Made by a program: the position numbers and the translations under genes. The notes beneath the pieces are model-generated. The model made no database searches, was not told the DNA's origin, and saw only the letters and a program-made list of their open reading frames with translations. This document shows, piece after piece, positions 38,501 through 48,328 of a stretch of 64,000 bases of DNA; position 1 is the first letter of the stretch; the number at the start of each line of letters is the position of its first letter. The stretch is from Hydractinia symbiolongicarpus. Lineage: Eukaryota; Cnidaria; Hydrozoa; Anthoathecata; Hydractiniidae. The DNA lies in contig NC_079875.1 in NCBI RefSeq assembly GCF_029227915.1, positions 18,843,001-18,907,000 on the forward strand, read 5' to 3'.

Positions 38501-39096
38501 TTTGAGCACTTTTTTACATGGTGGTCTAAAAAAACCTAGAACAGATATTATTTACTTATAGTGAGGGTGACTTCAGGTAGTTCATCCTAATTTTATGGGT
38601 CACTAGAACCCAGAAACTTTTTTAAAATTGATGGCCTTTATACACCTTCTATAATGACAAAGAATTCCATGAGACGTGTGCGATTGCATGTGCTCGCGTC
38701 TACACACACAAATGCTATCTAAAAGTACATATTGCTCTTAAAAAAATGCATAACTGCAAAGCTATTTTAGAACATTTATATTCTTCTTTACAGAACAATT
38801 TAAAAATTGAGCATTATTTAATATTATTTTTTTAACATGTATTCATAGATAGTATGGTATTTTCAAATTCAAACCTGCATAGAAAATGGTCGCATGAGAA
38901 TTAGTTTAAACTTTTTATCTTATTTCTTTCTCGTAAAAGAGGAATGTTAAAAATAATATTAATATTTACACATTTCTCCATAACAACAATGATAAACTAT
39001 AAAGACTTTTATACATACCTGTAATTCATCAAGCTTGTTAACTGTAAATATTGCACCAGGTGTACCAGAAAGTGCGAGGAGCAATTCATGAAACAT
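21356..39096 (-). CDS. TUBGCP4: Gamma-tubulin complex component 4 (complete, 19 coding exons)
   Basis: GCP4 is a subunit of the gamma-tubulin ring complex that nucleates microtubules at centrosomes. Coding exons in transcript order: 39096-39019, 37945-37795, 37723-37614, 37355-37302, 36899-36843, 36622-36543, 34356-34228, 34160-34079, 33977-33882, 33446-33368, 30204-30080, 26135-26085, 25894-25789, 25697-25663, 25175-25009, 24752-24572, 23428-23294, 23098-22982, 21490-21356. All are bounded by AG/GT and phases join without error: 1968 bases, 655 residues plus TAA, against 667 in human. Landmarks: N-terminal [123 protein letters not shown]. Spc97/Spc98 family features are therefore intact. The start is the only Met before the family N-terminus. 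Introns range from under 100 bases to almost 4 kb, the largest holding a Harbinger element. Confidence 0.94.
22594..22705. repeat. 31-bp tandem repeat, three full units plus partial
   Basis: GGTCGTTGGGGTTCGTTGGA plus ATTATG-containing remainder is repeated at 22594-22624, 22625-22655 and 22656-22686 with a partial fourth unit. Nearly identical units indicate recent expansion. Located in TUBGCP4 intron 18. Confidence 0.9.
23696..24484. mobile_element. TTAA-flanked MITE, family C, in TUBGCP4 intron 16
   Basis: The left terminus TTAATGGATAAATTTTTGCG and the right terminus (reverse complement of CGCGAAAATTTATCCCATTAA) are inverted copies with TTAA at each end, extending inward through GGGGATTAAATTTCGCG. 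The motif TTTCGCGGA/GGGGAC is repeated at both flanks. About 790 bp, noncoding. The short frames on the - strand here are not genes. Confidence 0.85.
26715..28080 (+). pseudogene. PIF/Harbinger transposase, broken, in TUBGCP4 intron 11
   Basis: The left terminus appears to be GGCCGTTTTCCACTTC after TTAA at about 26710. Coding pieces follow in order: [20 protein letters not shown] then KKGEFHLL and YFHMNPT (26895-27063); [30 protein letters not shown] (27145-27285); [11 protein letters not shown] (about 27360); [20 protein letters not shown] (27453-27515); and [15 protein letters not shown] then [12 protein letters not shown] (about 27730-27845). The region near 28030 ([13 protein letters not shown] in another frame) is a typical tail. 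Stops and shifts near 27066, 27284, 27400, 27560 and 27700 inactivate it. It is oriented opposite to the host gene. A short - strand gene at its right may be the partner protein. Confidence 0.78.
28458..28900 (-). pseudogene. Possible second Harbinger protein, unrecognised
   Basis: Two - strand frames (28774-28475 and 28667-28458) read [20 protein letters not shown] and related Ser/Thr-rich sequence with several shifts. In the Harbinger family a divergent or convergent Myb/SANT or MADF protein accompanies the transposase, and this position fits. No diagnostic Trp triad was seen, so the call rests on context only. Confidence 0.3.
31030..31190 (-). repeat. DIRS-type terminal sequence, solo copy in TUBGCP4 intron 10
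   Basis: The reverse strand of about 31185-31085 matches the 3' end of the DIRS remnant (about 11645-11735), sharing GACACGGTTTACCTGTA and GCTCAGCCTGGTGTTAAC. A second, weaker repeat of TATAGGCGTTATACCACGCC to TTGCAAAAA lies at 31030-31065, so the end is partly duplicated. Confidence 0.65.
32517..32550. repeat. (TTG)n microsatellite
   Basis: About eleven consecutive TTG units in TUBGCP4 intron 10. Confidence 0.9.
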
Positions 39097-39731
39097 AACG
39101 GGGTGTATCAGATTTACACTTATTTCTAAATAAAACAAAATGGTAATAGAACTGTTGGGAAAACATTTTAAGAATAGTTATAAATATTTTGTGAAAAGTA
39201 CACTTTATAGAAAGACAATTGGGGTAGGAATAAAGGATGCCCAGCATGGCCCTATTTTTAAATAATATTGACACTCACTCAAATGATGGCAAGTAATTGT
39301 TTCAAATACACATTATGACAAAACAGAAAAGTATAAAAAAGGGGATACAGGAGCAGATGTGATAAATCTGCAATATCCCTGGCCAAAATGCAACCAACTA
39401 AAAAGAACTTAGTCAGTGCAGTTCAACATCGTTTTGAATGTTATTGGTGTTTTATTCACTTTTATTTTATTTTATCTTGTTTATGAGTTTATTGATCTGC
39501 TATTATTAGGAGATCCAGGTACTCCAAAATACAAACATATTTGGAATTAAAATGACGGTATACCTTTATTGTATCAAAAAATCGATTTTTTTTTATTAGC
39601 CATTTATACTAAAGAAACAACAATCTTCCCAATGGTGAAACTATTTATTTATTTTTCGAAGAATACTGACTTTATCCAAATAACTAACTTTTTTTTCTGA
39701 TCGGTCTTTCACACCTTAAATTGAATGAGAG

Positions 39732-40072
39732 TTAAAGGGACTACGAACCGGTTAAAATGCTCACATTCTGTATATCCCGCGCACATATTAAAAATCCAGC
39801 AAACGCGTTTTGCGCAATAAACAGACCAGTGCACTTTGCTCACTGGTTCAATATTTTTTTTTAAAAAGTATATTGCAAAGAAATATTTCAGCAAGATTCA
39901 TTCTGGATGAAAACATGACCAAGGTTGGAGAAGATAAAAATTCTAGATATATCTATATGTTCGAGTCTGTAAATTACATACATGCCGGAAAAATAGCCAT
40001 TTTTGTTTTTTGCCGCCATCAGCTTGACTTTCTAAAGTCGAAAAACCAACAACCGTTCCGTATAAGAGTTAA
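39732..40072. mobile_element. TTAA-flanked MITE, family A copy 2
   Basis: Bounded by TTAA, it shares the termini (AAAGGGACTACGAACCGGTT) and long internal words with 7886-8169. It carries an extra about 35-base insertion near 39820 and a different right-hand subterminal stretch. It lies between the TUBGCP4 start and the copia remnant. The + strand frame 39810-40124 is not a gene. Confidence 0.75.
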
Positions 40073-40200
40073 GAGTGATAGTTTAAACACTTATTATCCT
40101 CTTGAGTATAACTTTGAAAAATAAATTATATTTCCTTTCCGAAAAGAAATGATCATCTGAAAAAACAAACACTTTCATTTCTAAAAAAGTATGCCATGCC

Positions 40201-41980
40201 ATGCTGTTCTGTAATGTATGTAATTTAATGCATGAGAAAGGTCAAGAGAGAATAGTTTCTGATGACACACCGAAACCTGAAACAAACACAGAACAGTTTA
40301 TGAAACATCTTGCACCAGAAGATGATGATGTATACAGTGAAAATGATGAGGATGATGTAGATGCTGTTACACTAGAAGAGGACAATGTATACTTTGAAGA
40401 TACTGAAAATACTATTGAAGACGAAGAAATGAGGAAAAATGATGATGACTTTGATAGTATAAATCCTATTGATGAAGTAAGCAAATTAGAAAATGTGGAA
40501 CACAATAAAGATGTAAGCAAACAACGGAATGTCAATGCTAACAATAAAAATGATGATGCTGAAAATGATGTTGTTAAATTAAAACCAAAGATGAAAATAC
40601 GCATTGCAACAAATGAAGATTTGCAATTAAAAGAAGTTGAAGTAATTTCAAGAGCTGGAAAAGTTGGAAAGGCTCAGGGAGGAAAATATAAAGATTTTTG
40701 GAATGTTCGCCATAAAGATGGCTCTACAGAATGTATTGATATGAAAAAGGGAATATCAAAAATAGAAAGAATAAATGAAGAAATTAGTCCATCAAATAGT
40801 GAAGAGATACTGTTAGTTGACAGAACAGAGACTGAATTAATTAAGCAAGCAAAAACGAATGAGCTGGAAAATTGGATCAAAAAGAATGTTTATAAAGAGG
40901 TTCCAGTGTCTAAGCAATCATTGATATCGACAAGATGGGTGATTACCAAGAAATGTGACCAGTCTGGTTTGGTCAAATTTAAAGCAAGGTTAGTAGCAAG
41001 AGGATTTGAAGATAAAGCAGATGTACAAACAGATTCTCCGACCTGCTGTAAAGAGTCACTTAGGATTATGTTTGCTATTATGTCTGTCATGAATTGGACA
41101 TGCCATTCTATTGACATTAAAGCAGCATTTCTTCAAGGAAAGCCTATTGACAGAAAATTGTATATACGTCCACCCAAGGAAGCCTACAAAGAGGGAACAG
41201 TATGGAAATTAAAGACATGTGTTTATGGATTAAACGATGCTTCAAGGACTTGGTATCTTAAGGTTTAAGTGATGAGGAAAAGACAAAGATGAGGCAATTA
41301 ATTGGTCAATTAAATTGGGTAGCTACTCAGACAAGACCAGACATATTGTTTGATTGTTGTCAGCTGATGGGAATTGTAAACAAAGCTACTATTGGTGACC
41401 TGACATATTTAAACAAAGTTATATGTAAAGTGAAGAAAAATGATGTTGCACTCCACTTTCCAAGCATAGGCAATATTGAAGAAGCCAAACTTATTTGTTA
41501 TAGTGATGCTTCCTATGGGAATTTGAGTGATGGAGGTTCACAAGGCGGTTATGATATCTTCCTAAGTAACAAAGATAAGTCAATTACCATCCCCTTAGCT
41601 TGGCAGTCAAAAAGAGTTAGACGAGTTGTCAAAAGTACACTATCAGCAGAAACGTTAGCTGTTATAGAAGCTGCAGAATCGTCATACTGGTTATCAAGTA
41701 TTATTCGAGATGTTGTCTTTGATGGCAAAGGACTCCAGATTGCGATGGAATGTTATACAGATTGCAAGTCTTTGGTAGATGCTGCACATTCCAGTAAAGG
41801 TATTTTGGACAGAAGATTAGGAGTCGACATTGCCATCTTGAAAGAAATGATAGAAAAGAAAGAAATTTCAAAACTTAGTTGGATTGTTATCCAACAAAAG
41901 ACCAAATAGCAGATCCAATGACAAAGAATGGAGCTTCATCAAGTCAACTTTTGCAAGCAATTGCAGAGGCTCGACTGTAA
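40201..41980 (+). pseudogene. Ty1/copia retrotransposon pol remnant, internally deleted
   Basis: The first frame (40201-41268) holds an acidic linker and then the copia reverse transcriptase start: LISTRWVITKKCDQSGLVKF, KARLVARGFEDK, DIKAAFLQGK, YIRPPKEAYKEG, and KTCVYGLNDASRTWY. The second frame (41280-41909) holds LIGQLNWVATQTRPDI and RNase H with CYSDASYGNLSDG, STLSAETLAVIEAAE and YTDCKSLVDAAHS. A shift near 41880 leads to DQIADPMTK, ending at 41980. The part between RASRTWY-type and IGQLNW, which in the family includes the catalytic YVDD, is missing, the junction being near 41265. Gag, protease and integrase are also absent upstream. The copy cannot encode an active RT. A GalEa-type copia is my best guess. 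Confidence 0.85.
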
Positions 41981-42115
41981 GCTGAGAAAGTGAAGAAGTT
42001 TGTAAATAGTGTACATATGATTGAGTTGATTTACAGTAAATGAAAAAGACTAATAAAAATGAGAAGACACAGATTCTCACCAACATTCACTAATTGAAGA
42101 AAGAGAAGGGAGATT

Positions 42116-42327
42116 GTTGATATTAATATGTTGTCTCCGTAATATAGACTGTAAACAGTGAATGTTCTTGGTGGGGCCTCAAGTTGTTGTGCAGTTGTGT
42201 TGATATCCAGTTGTGTTGTTGTGTTACGGATCAAGTTGTGTTGTTGGATTCCTGCTGGTTGTGTTTGTGATGCCGCTGAGTAATCAAGTGAGACAATCAA
42301 AGTAAGTCATTATTGTTACTTAACAGA
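42116..42327 (+). repeat. 3' LTR of the copia remnant
   Basis: A purine tract (GAAGAAAGAGAAGGGAGA, 42096-42113) immediately precedes TGTTGATATTAATATGTTG, and the segment closes with TTACTTAACA. This is the TG...CA form of a copia LTR of about 212 bp. A GTTGTGTTG word is repeated inside. No matching 5' LTR is present before 40201. Confidence 0.65.
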
Positions 42328-43019
42328 AATTGAGTTAAATAATGTCAAGCAATGGATCCATATTAATAAAGTCACCATAAATACTGATAAAAATGAAGTG
42401 ATCTTTTTTGGAAATAAAACAAAACTTAAAGCATGCACAGACATCATTATATCATACGATGGCATTGAATTAACTTCAAGAAAGAAGGTGAAGTACCTGG
42501 GGGTTATCTTTGATAGTAACCTGAGTTGGAAAAGTCACATCAAAAGCGTTGTTAGTAAATCATATTATAAATTCAATAAAATAAGATACATCAGTTCATA
42601 CTTGAACGATGAAACAAAACAATTACTCATGAATGTTCTTGTCATATTTATATTATTGTTCACCAACATGGTGTAATGCTAATAACTCATCTTTAAAAAA
42701 GGTGAATAAATTATTTTCTAACATAAACACTTTCCTGGGTAGAGATGCTTCAGATCTGAACTTTCTATTTAATTTCAACTCAAGTATTTCCATTTTTAAA
42801 GCTGTCCATGAGTTTGCACCTGCATATTTGAGCAATAAGATAACATTAATTAAAAGCAACCATTGTCACAGCACCAGTTCATCTACAAGTAATATGTTAG
42901 TTTCCCATCGAAGTGGTGTTTATATTCATCTCCAAAGCTTTGGAATAATTTGCCAGACGACATCAGAAAATTAAATAGTCTTCTACAATTCAAGGTTGCA
43001 GTTGATAAACACTATAATA

Positions 43020-43108
<89 letters not shown>
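42328..43108 (+). pseudogene. LINE 3' fragment with (ATT)n tail
   Basis: Starting directly after the copia LTR, frames read KNEVIFFGNKTKL, VKYLGVIFDSNLSWKSHI (42488-42540) and YKFNKIRYISSYLND. The C-terminal tail contains YYCSPTWCNAN, KLFSNINTFLGRDASDLN and IWNNLPDDIRKLNS (about 42940-42970). These are standard C-terminal blocks of CR1/Jockey-like LINEs (YLGV...W, then PDDIR). The element ends in about 30 ATT units (43018-43108). Confidence 0.8.
43018..43108. repeat. (ATT)n microsatellite
   Basis: About 30 uninterrupted ATT units. The position directly behind the LINE C-terminus suggests it is the LINE tail, expanded. Confidence 0.95.
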
Positions 43109-43110
<2 letters not shown>

Positions 43111-43657
43111 GAATAGCACCACAGTATTTCTGTAGCCTGAATTATTTTAGTTAGTGATAAGGCTGGATTTAAACTATTTGTGTTTGCGGTCGCCTGACCG
43201 GGTCAGTAGGGTTGAAATTATTTTTTTTAGGTCACTGTTACAAGAAAAATTTTCTTTCTGAAGATGCAGGGATGCCAGCCTTAAAACGAAACTCAATAAA
43301 AATGAATTTTGTAAAAAATATTAACCACAAGTGCAAAGTTGAACGCGATGATGTGTTTGCAGATTTGCTATATTTTTAAAACTTTATTCAAATGTTTTTT
43401 CTTTGGTATCACATCACAAGATCACAAGAACATTCATCCGACAGGGCACCTAACCTCTGACCAGGTCTGGATAAGGAAAGTTGGTTAAAATGCACTTTCA
43501 TAAAACCGTTCGGATTGTTGCCAATGTCTAAAATTTTTCAATGACAATGGATTAGGTGGTTAGTAAAAGCATGAACAATTTTCTGATTTCTTTGTAGAGG
43601 TACTGCAGAACATACCCATCATCACCATCATCATTCTCGGCTTAACGTCCGTTTTCC
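43109..43657. other. No gene; contains a widely dispersed repeat word
   Basis: The stretch is noncoding. Bases 43609-43655 read ATCACCATCATCATTCTCGG then CTTAACGTCCGTTTTCCATG. I recall this sequence as a common terminus of LINE/SINE elements in several invertebrates. It precedes the following LINE. Confidence 0.4.
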
Positions 43658-45600
43658 ATGCATAATGAGGTTGACCAGTGTATAAAGGAAAAGAGGAAAC
43701 TTTGGAAAGAGTGGAAGTCAGGTGGTAGTAAAAATATTTACTTAGAAGCTAAGCGTCATGCTCGTACAGCAGTGTATAAGGCAAAATCAGAAGCAGAGAG
43801 ATGCAGATTTGCAGATGTGTTAAGAAGGGAAGACCAGCGCAATGAGGTATTCAAGATAGCAAAGCAAATGAAGAAGACTAATCAAGATGTTGTAGATGAG
43901 AAGTGTATACATAATGATGAATGTGTTTTGGTTAGCACAGAGGAAGAGAAAAGGGTAGCTTGGAAGAATTATTATCAGGTTGCTCAACACTGAGTTTGAT
44001 AGGGATGAGGATAATTTGTCTGGTGATGATGATGTAGAAGGGCCAGCTATGCAGATCAAGACAGAATGTGTAGTGGAGATTATTAGGAAAAAGGTTGGCA
44101 AGGCTGCAGGAGTATCGGGTATTGTTACAGAGATGGTAAAAGCATCTGGATATATTGGAGTTGAGCTTATTACAAGTCTTGCTAATCAGATTATAAAGGG
44201 TGGTGCTATTCCGAGTGAGTGGCAATCGAGTGTAATAGTGAATTGTTTCAAGGGCAAGGGTGATGATGCATTAGAAAGAGGTAACTATAGAGGTTTGAAG
44301 TTTGTTGATCAACTAATGAAAGTTATTGAAAGAGTGAGTTACTTAGAGAAAGAATTGATATAGATAAGATGCAATTTGGTTTTGTTCCAGGGCGTGGCAC
44401 TACAGATGCAATATTTTTACTCAGACAGCTTCAGGAAAAGTATTTAGGAAAGATAAAGAATCTCTATTTTTGCCTTTGTAGATTTAGAGAAAGCTTTTGA
44501 TAGAGTGCCACGTAAAGTTATTTGGTGGGCTATGAGAAAATTAGGTGTGGATGAGTGGCTAGTTACGATGGTACAGTCTATGTACAGCAATGCTAGAAGT
44601 CGTGTCAGGATTAACGATTCACTTAGTGATGAATTTAGTGTAAATGTTGGTGTATACAGGGTTCTGTACTTGTCCTTTGTTGTTTGTTCTAATCTTAAAA
44701 GTGCTGTCGATGGAGTTTAGAACAGGTTGTCCATGGGAGTTATTGTTCTCATAGCAGAGTCGATGGAAGAATTAGTTAAAAAGTTTGAAAAGTGGAAGGA
44801 CTAGAAGAGAAAGGGCTAAGGGTGAACACAGCAAAGTCTAAAGTCATGATTAGTAGCATTGCAGCCAAGTGTGACCTTGTAGTTGGAAAGCGGCCTTGTG
44901 GAGTTTGCAGGAAAGGGGTTGGTAGTAACTCAATTTTTTGTCAGGCTTGCAAGCGTACAGAAGAAGTGCAGTGTATTGGTGGAAGGTTAAGAGCTGACAT
45001 TCAGTTTGTATGCAAGCGCTGCAAAGTTGAGATTATAGAGAATGAAGTATTTCCAGCTTTAATGATGTACAACAGTGGCTCATTAAAGATAGTTGAGAAC
45101 TTCTGTTACTTAGGTGATTTGTTGGGCAGTGAAGAAGTGTTACTTGCAGGATAGGTTGGTTCTGCTGGGAAAAAGTTTAGAGAGTTACTTCCTTTGTTGA
45201 CTAGCAGAGTCTTGTCAATTGAGGTAAAAGGTAGGTTGTATGAGGCCTGTGTAAGAAGTGTTATGTTGTACGGTAGTGAGACATGGGCAGTGAAGCAGGA
45301 AGATCTTGACCGTTTAGAAAGGAATGATATGAGAATGGTTAGGTGGATGTGTAACACCAGTCTGAGGGACAGAAAGAGTTCAGATGAGCTAAGAAGCAGG
45401 CTAAGTATTAGTAGATAAGATGTTGACCAGATAAGAAGATTGAATTGGCTGGGGCACTTGGAAAGAATGGAGGAGGATATTTGGGTAAGAAAGTGTAGAG
45501 ACTTGATAGTTCCTGGGGCAACCTAAGGACAGACTTGATACAGAGGAAGTTGAGTTTAGATCTAACACAGTCTAGATCAGATTGGAAGAGGGTCATTAAT
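43658..45600 (+). pseudogene. Long LINE pol remnant with zinc-ribbon insertion
   Basis: Frames in order hold the following. KKLWKEW then EAKRHARTAVYKAKSEAER lies at 43690-43800. RT blocks are KKVGKAAGVSGIVTEMVKAS (about 44090), IPSEWQSSVIVNCFKGKGD, NYRGLKFVDQLMKVIER, QFGFVPGRGTTDAIFLLRQL (44370-44430) and VDLEKAFDRVPRKVIWWAMR (44480-44535). These lead to DSMEELVKKFEKWK and GLRVNTAKSKVM. A Cys cluster CGVCRKGVGSNSIFCQACKR ... CKRCK (44900-45030) precedes FCYLGDLLG (45100), and then SETWAVKQEDLDRLE and LNWLGHLERM (45435-45470) close the protein. Stops and shifts near 43990, 44360, 44650, 44800, 45150 and 45420 inactivate it. The order fits an RTE-like or related LINE; no endonuclease domain is present. 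Confidence 0.8.
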
Positions 45601-45719
45601 ATACCCAACAATTAAAAAAAAATTTATATTGTTTAAGAACTGTAATATAGCTCTTAATCTAGCAAATTTCTGGGGTTTTAAATGTCATTAGGAGGTATGA
45701 AACTACTAAAGAAGAAGCC

Positions 45720-47215
45720 AATAAAAAATCAATAACAGATTCAAAGAGATTCCTTGGCATCGCCCTGAAATAACGTCAATTCTGTCCAGAATTAGCAAAG
45801 ATGGTGGAGCAGGAGGACTCTTGAAAGTGTCAAAGTGGATACTACAGATTCTATGGCGCTTATAAGCAAAATTCATACAGATTGCAGTCTACAAAACGGT
45901 ATCAGTGTAGTGGCATATCCAAAAAACAAGTACAAGTGGAAACCAGCAGATTGTGCTTCTTATTTATTTAGAGGGACAGAAAATAATTGTTGCCCTATTG
46001 AGCTAGACATGCTACAGTACAGTCCAGATCTAAGCGTACGCGTACGCTTAAGTTTTACACCTTTTTCTCGGAGGCAGTAGTTGTTTGTCTTTTGTTCTTA
46101 TTAATTATCTTGCGAGTCTTGTAAGTCATTAACTTGCGCGTAATAAACAAAAGATTATTGAAAAAAATAGCTTCTTATAACTGCGCGTTTTTTTAGATCG
46201 CATTTTAAAAGTTTAAAAACGAGAAACGGCGATAGAAAAGCTTCGTTATGTCACATTTTAAAAATTTAATAACGAAGAGCGGCGATAGAAATGATTTTTT
46301 AAAAAGTTAAAGAACGAAGAACGGCGATAGGAAAGCTTCCTTAGATAGTGTTTTAAGTATTTAAAATGTTATCAACTCTATCAATGTAACACGGCGAGCC
46401 ATTGTTTGATAGTTTTATAAAATAAAAGATTTGCGCAAAAACTAAATAGACAGCGAGATGCATTGTTTAAATCTTTTAAGAGATTGAGCTGTTGCGCGCT
46501 AGAAAAAACAAAGACAATGTTTTTAACAATAAAATGTAGCATGATACTATAAAACGTCAAAAGTTATATTTTTAGCTTTTTTCTTTCTTCGGTATTAAAA
46601 TTTAATTTGTTTTCGAAATCTTATCGCAAAGGGAAAAGTCCTGAACGTAGGGTTTTTCCGTTTGTGTTGCTAAACGTTGCTTTTTATAAAAAGAACTTTA
46701 AAAAGTTTCGCATGTTAAAAAATATGTTTGGACGATAAAGAAATATTACTAAAAATTTTTAAAAGTAGCATTATCTTTTTTTAAAATATGTAGATCATTA
46801 AATTTGTTGTTTTTTAAAAGAGCTTGTGTTTTTTAAATATATCGATATTAAAATCGCGTTACTATGATTAGTTTCGTTGTTAAAAAAAATAAAAATTCTT
46901 GTTTTTAAACAATGTTTCTTGCTATACTTTTGTTTTTAACATAAAGCAATTATTTTCGCGCAATTTGAAAGGAACTCGCTATCCTATTGTTTTTTTGAAT
47001 GAAAGCAATTATTTTTGCAAGTTGAGCGTACGCGTACGCTTACATCTGGACTGTACTGTAGCTGATCCATGGAGTATAATGTAAACGACCATTTACCTAC
47101 AAGAACTGTAGCACTTTCATTTAGAAACAGATCACAAGCCACTGCTTTCTACTTTAAGTACTAAGCTGAACAGTGATTTATCGTGTGGAGAATCCAAAGT
47201 ATGAGGATACAGATG
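45720..47215 (+). pseudogene. Ty3/gypsy RNase H fragment interrupted by a MITE
   Basis: The left part (45735-46012) reads SKRFLGIALK, FCPELAKM, then after a shift NGISVVAYPKNKYKWKPADC, ASYLFRGTENNCCPIELDML. The right part (47061-47215) reads ADPWSIM and FHLETDHKPLLSTLSTKLNS. These are the end of RT and the RNase H blocks of a gypsy pol. Between them sits the 46013-47060 MITE. Removing the MITE and one TA leaves both halves in the same frame. Stops near 47082 and 47112 and the missing remainder make it inactive. Confidence 0.65.
46013..47060. mobile_element. TA-flanked MITE carrying internal minisatellite (element 1)
   Basis: Flanking TA dinucleotides enclose CAGTACAGTCCAGAT...TAAGCGTACGCGTACGCTTA, repeated in inverted orientation at the right end (GCGTACGCGTACGCTTACATCTGGACTGTACTG). 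The terminal repeats are about 38 bp. About 46180-46345 holds three degenerate units of the word GGCGATAGAAA plus TTTTAAAAGTTTAAAAACGA. There is no coding capacity. TA duplication and CAGT termini suggest a Tc1/mariner-related origin. Confidence 0.85.
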
Positions 47216-47372
47216 CTCAAATTTAACTTTATATATAACAATTTCCTAATTCCTTTCTATAGAAAGAACTAATACTTTGGAAAGAACACAAGCAGGGTGC
47301 AAACAAAAACGAAAATGAGTGCATGTCAGGATTATCAGAACATTTAAAAAAGGCAAAACACAAAATTAATGA

Positions 47373-48328
47373 TAACAGTACAGTCTGAATGTAATCTACC
47401 ACGGACGCGAAACTTGCATGAATAGTTACACAGAACAATAACATTGCGATAACTTTTGTTTTTTTAAATAAATAATTGCCACGCTGATAAACAATGACCC
47501 CACGTGATCGATTGTTTAATCACAATAGGTTGCAAGATCAATTTTAGCAATCTATTTTGCACAAACTCTTTTGAAATTTTTAATTGCAGTAATTAAATAT
47601 AAAAGTTATCTCCAAGAAGGATCGTGTGTCCTACGATTATTTTCGCGAGCTCCACGATTTTTATAGCCAATAATTTTTTTTTTCTTTTCAAAAAAGTCTT
47701 TCATTAAAGTTAATTTGTTTGTTTCAGGTTTTATCAAGTTAAAAAAGCATATTTGTTGTTTTTGCTTGGTGTATACTTTTTTGTCATGGACGCGGTTGTA
47801 TTTTTATGAAATGTCATTTGTCGAAAAGTTAAATTTGTCTGCGGCGATATAAATGCTTTTTTAGATTGCATTTTAAAAGTTTAAAAACGAATAGCGGCGA
47901 TAGAAATGTTTTTAGGATGGCTTTTTAAAAGCTAAAAAACAAATAGCAGCATTTAATATTTGTGAACAATTCTTCTCATATGTTTCTTAAATTAAACGCG
48001 CTGGAGTCTTTTTAAGTAATTAAATAAACAAAAAAATTCTCGCGCAATGTATTATAAAACTTTGCGAAAGATTTTTATTATTTAATTACTTCACGCTAAT
48101 ACTTAAAGGAATAGCTTATTAATACATTCACACAATGCATCTCGCTATTACAAGAAATATAATTGCTCCGGTACTTCTTCGCAAGCGCATTGTTTTTTTA
48201 ACACGCAAATATAAACTCGCAAAACCCTTAAGGGATTTAATTATAACAAAAGACAAACGACTGCCGTCCTCCAATCAAAGGTGTGATATTAGCGTGTATG
48301 TGGTAGATTACATTAAGACTGTACCGTA
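47373..48328. mobile_element. TA-flanked MITE (element 2)
   Basis: The left end CAGTACAGTCTGAATGTAATCTACCACG and the right end GTGGTAGATTACATTAAGACTGTACCG are inverted copies beside TA. About 47845-47945 carries two units of the same minisatellite word as element 1. The subterminal parts match element 3 in the opposite orientation. The + strand frame 48135-48329 is not a gene. Confidence 0.82.

Noticed and set aside
43018-43108. Poly-leucine open frame
   Set aside because: It is the (ATT)n microsatellite read in one frame, not a protein.
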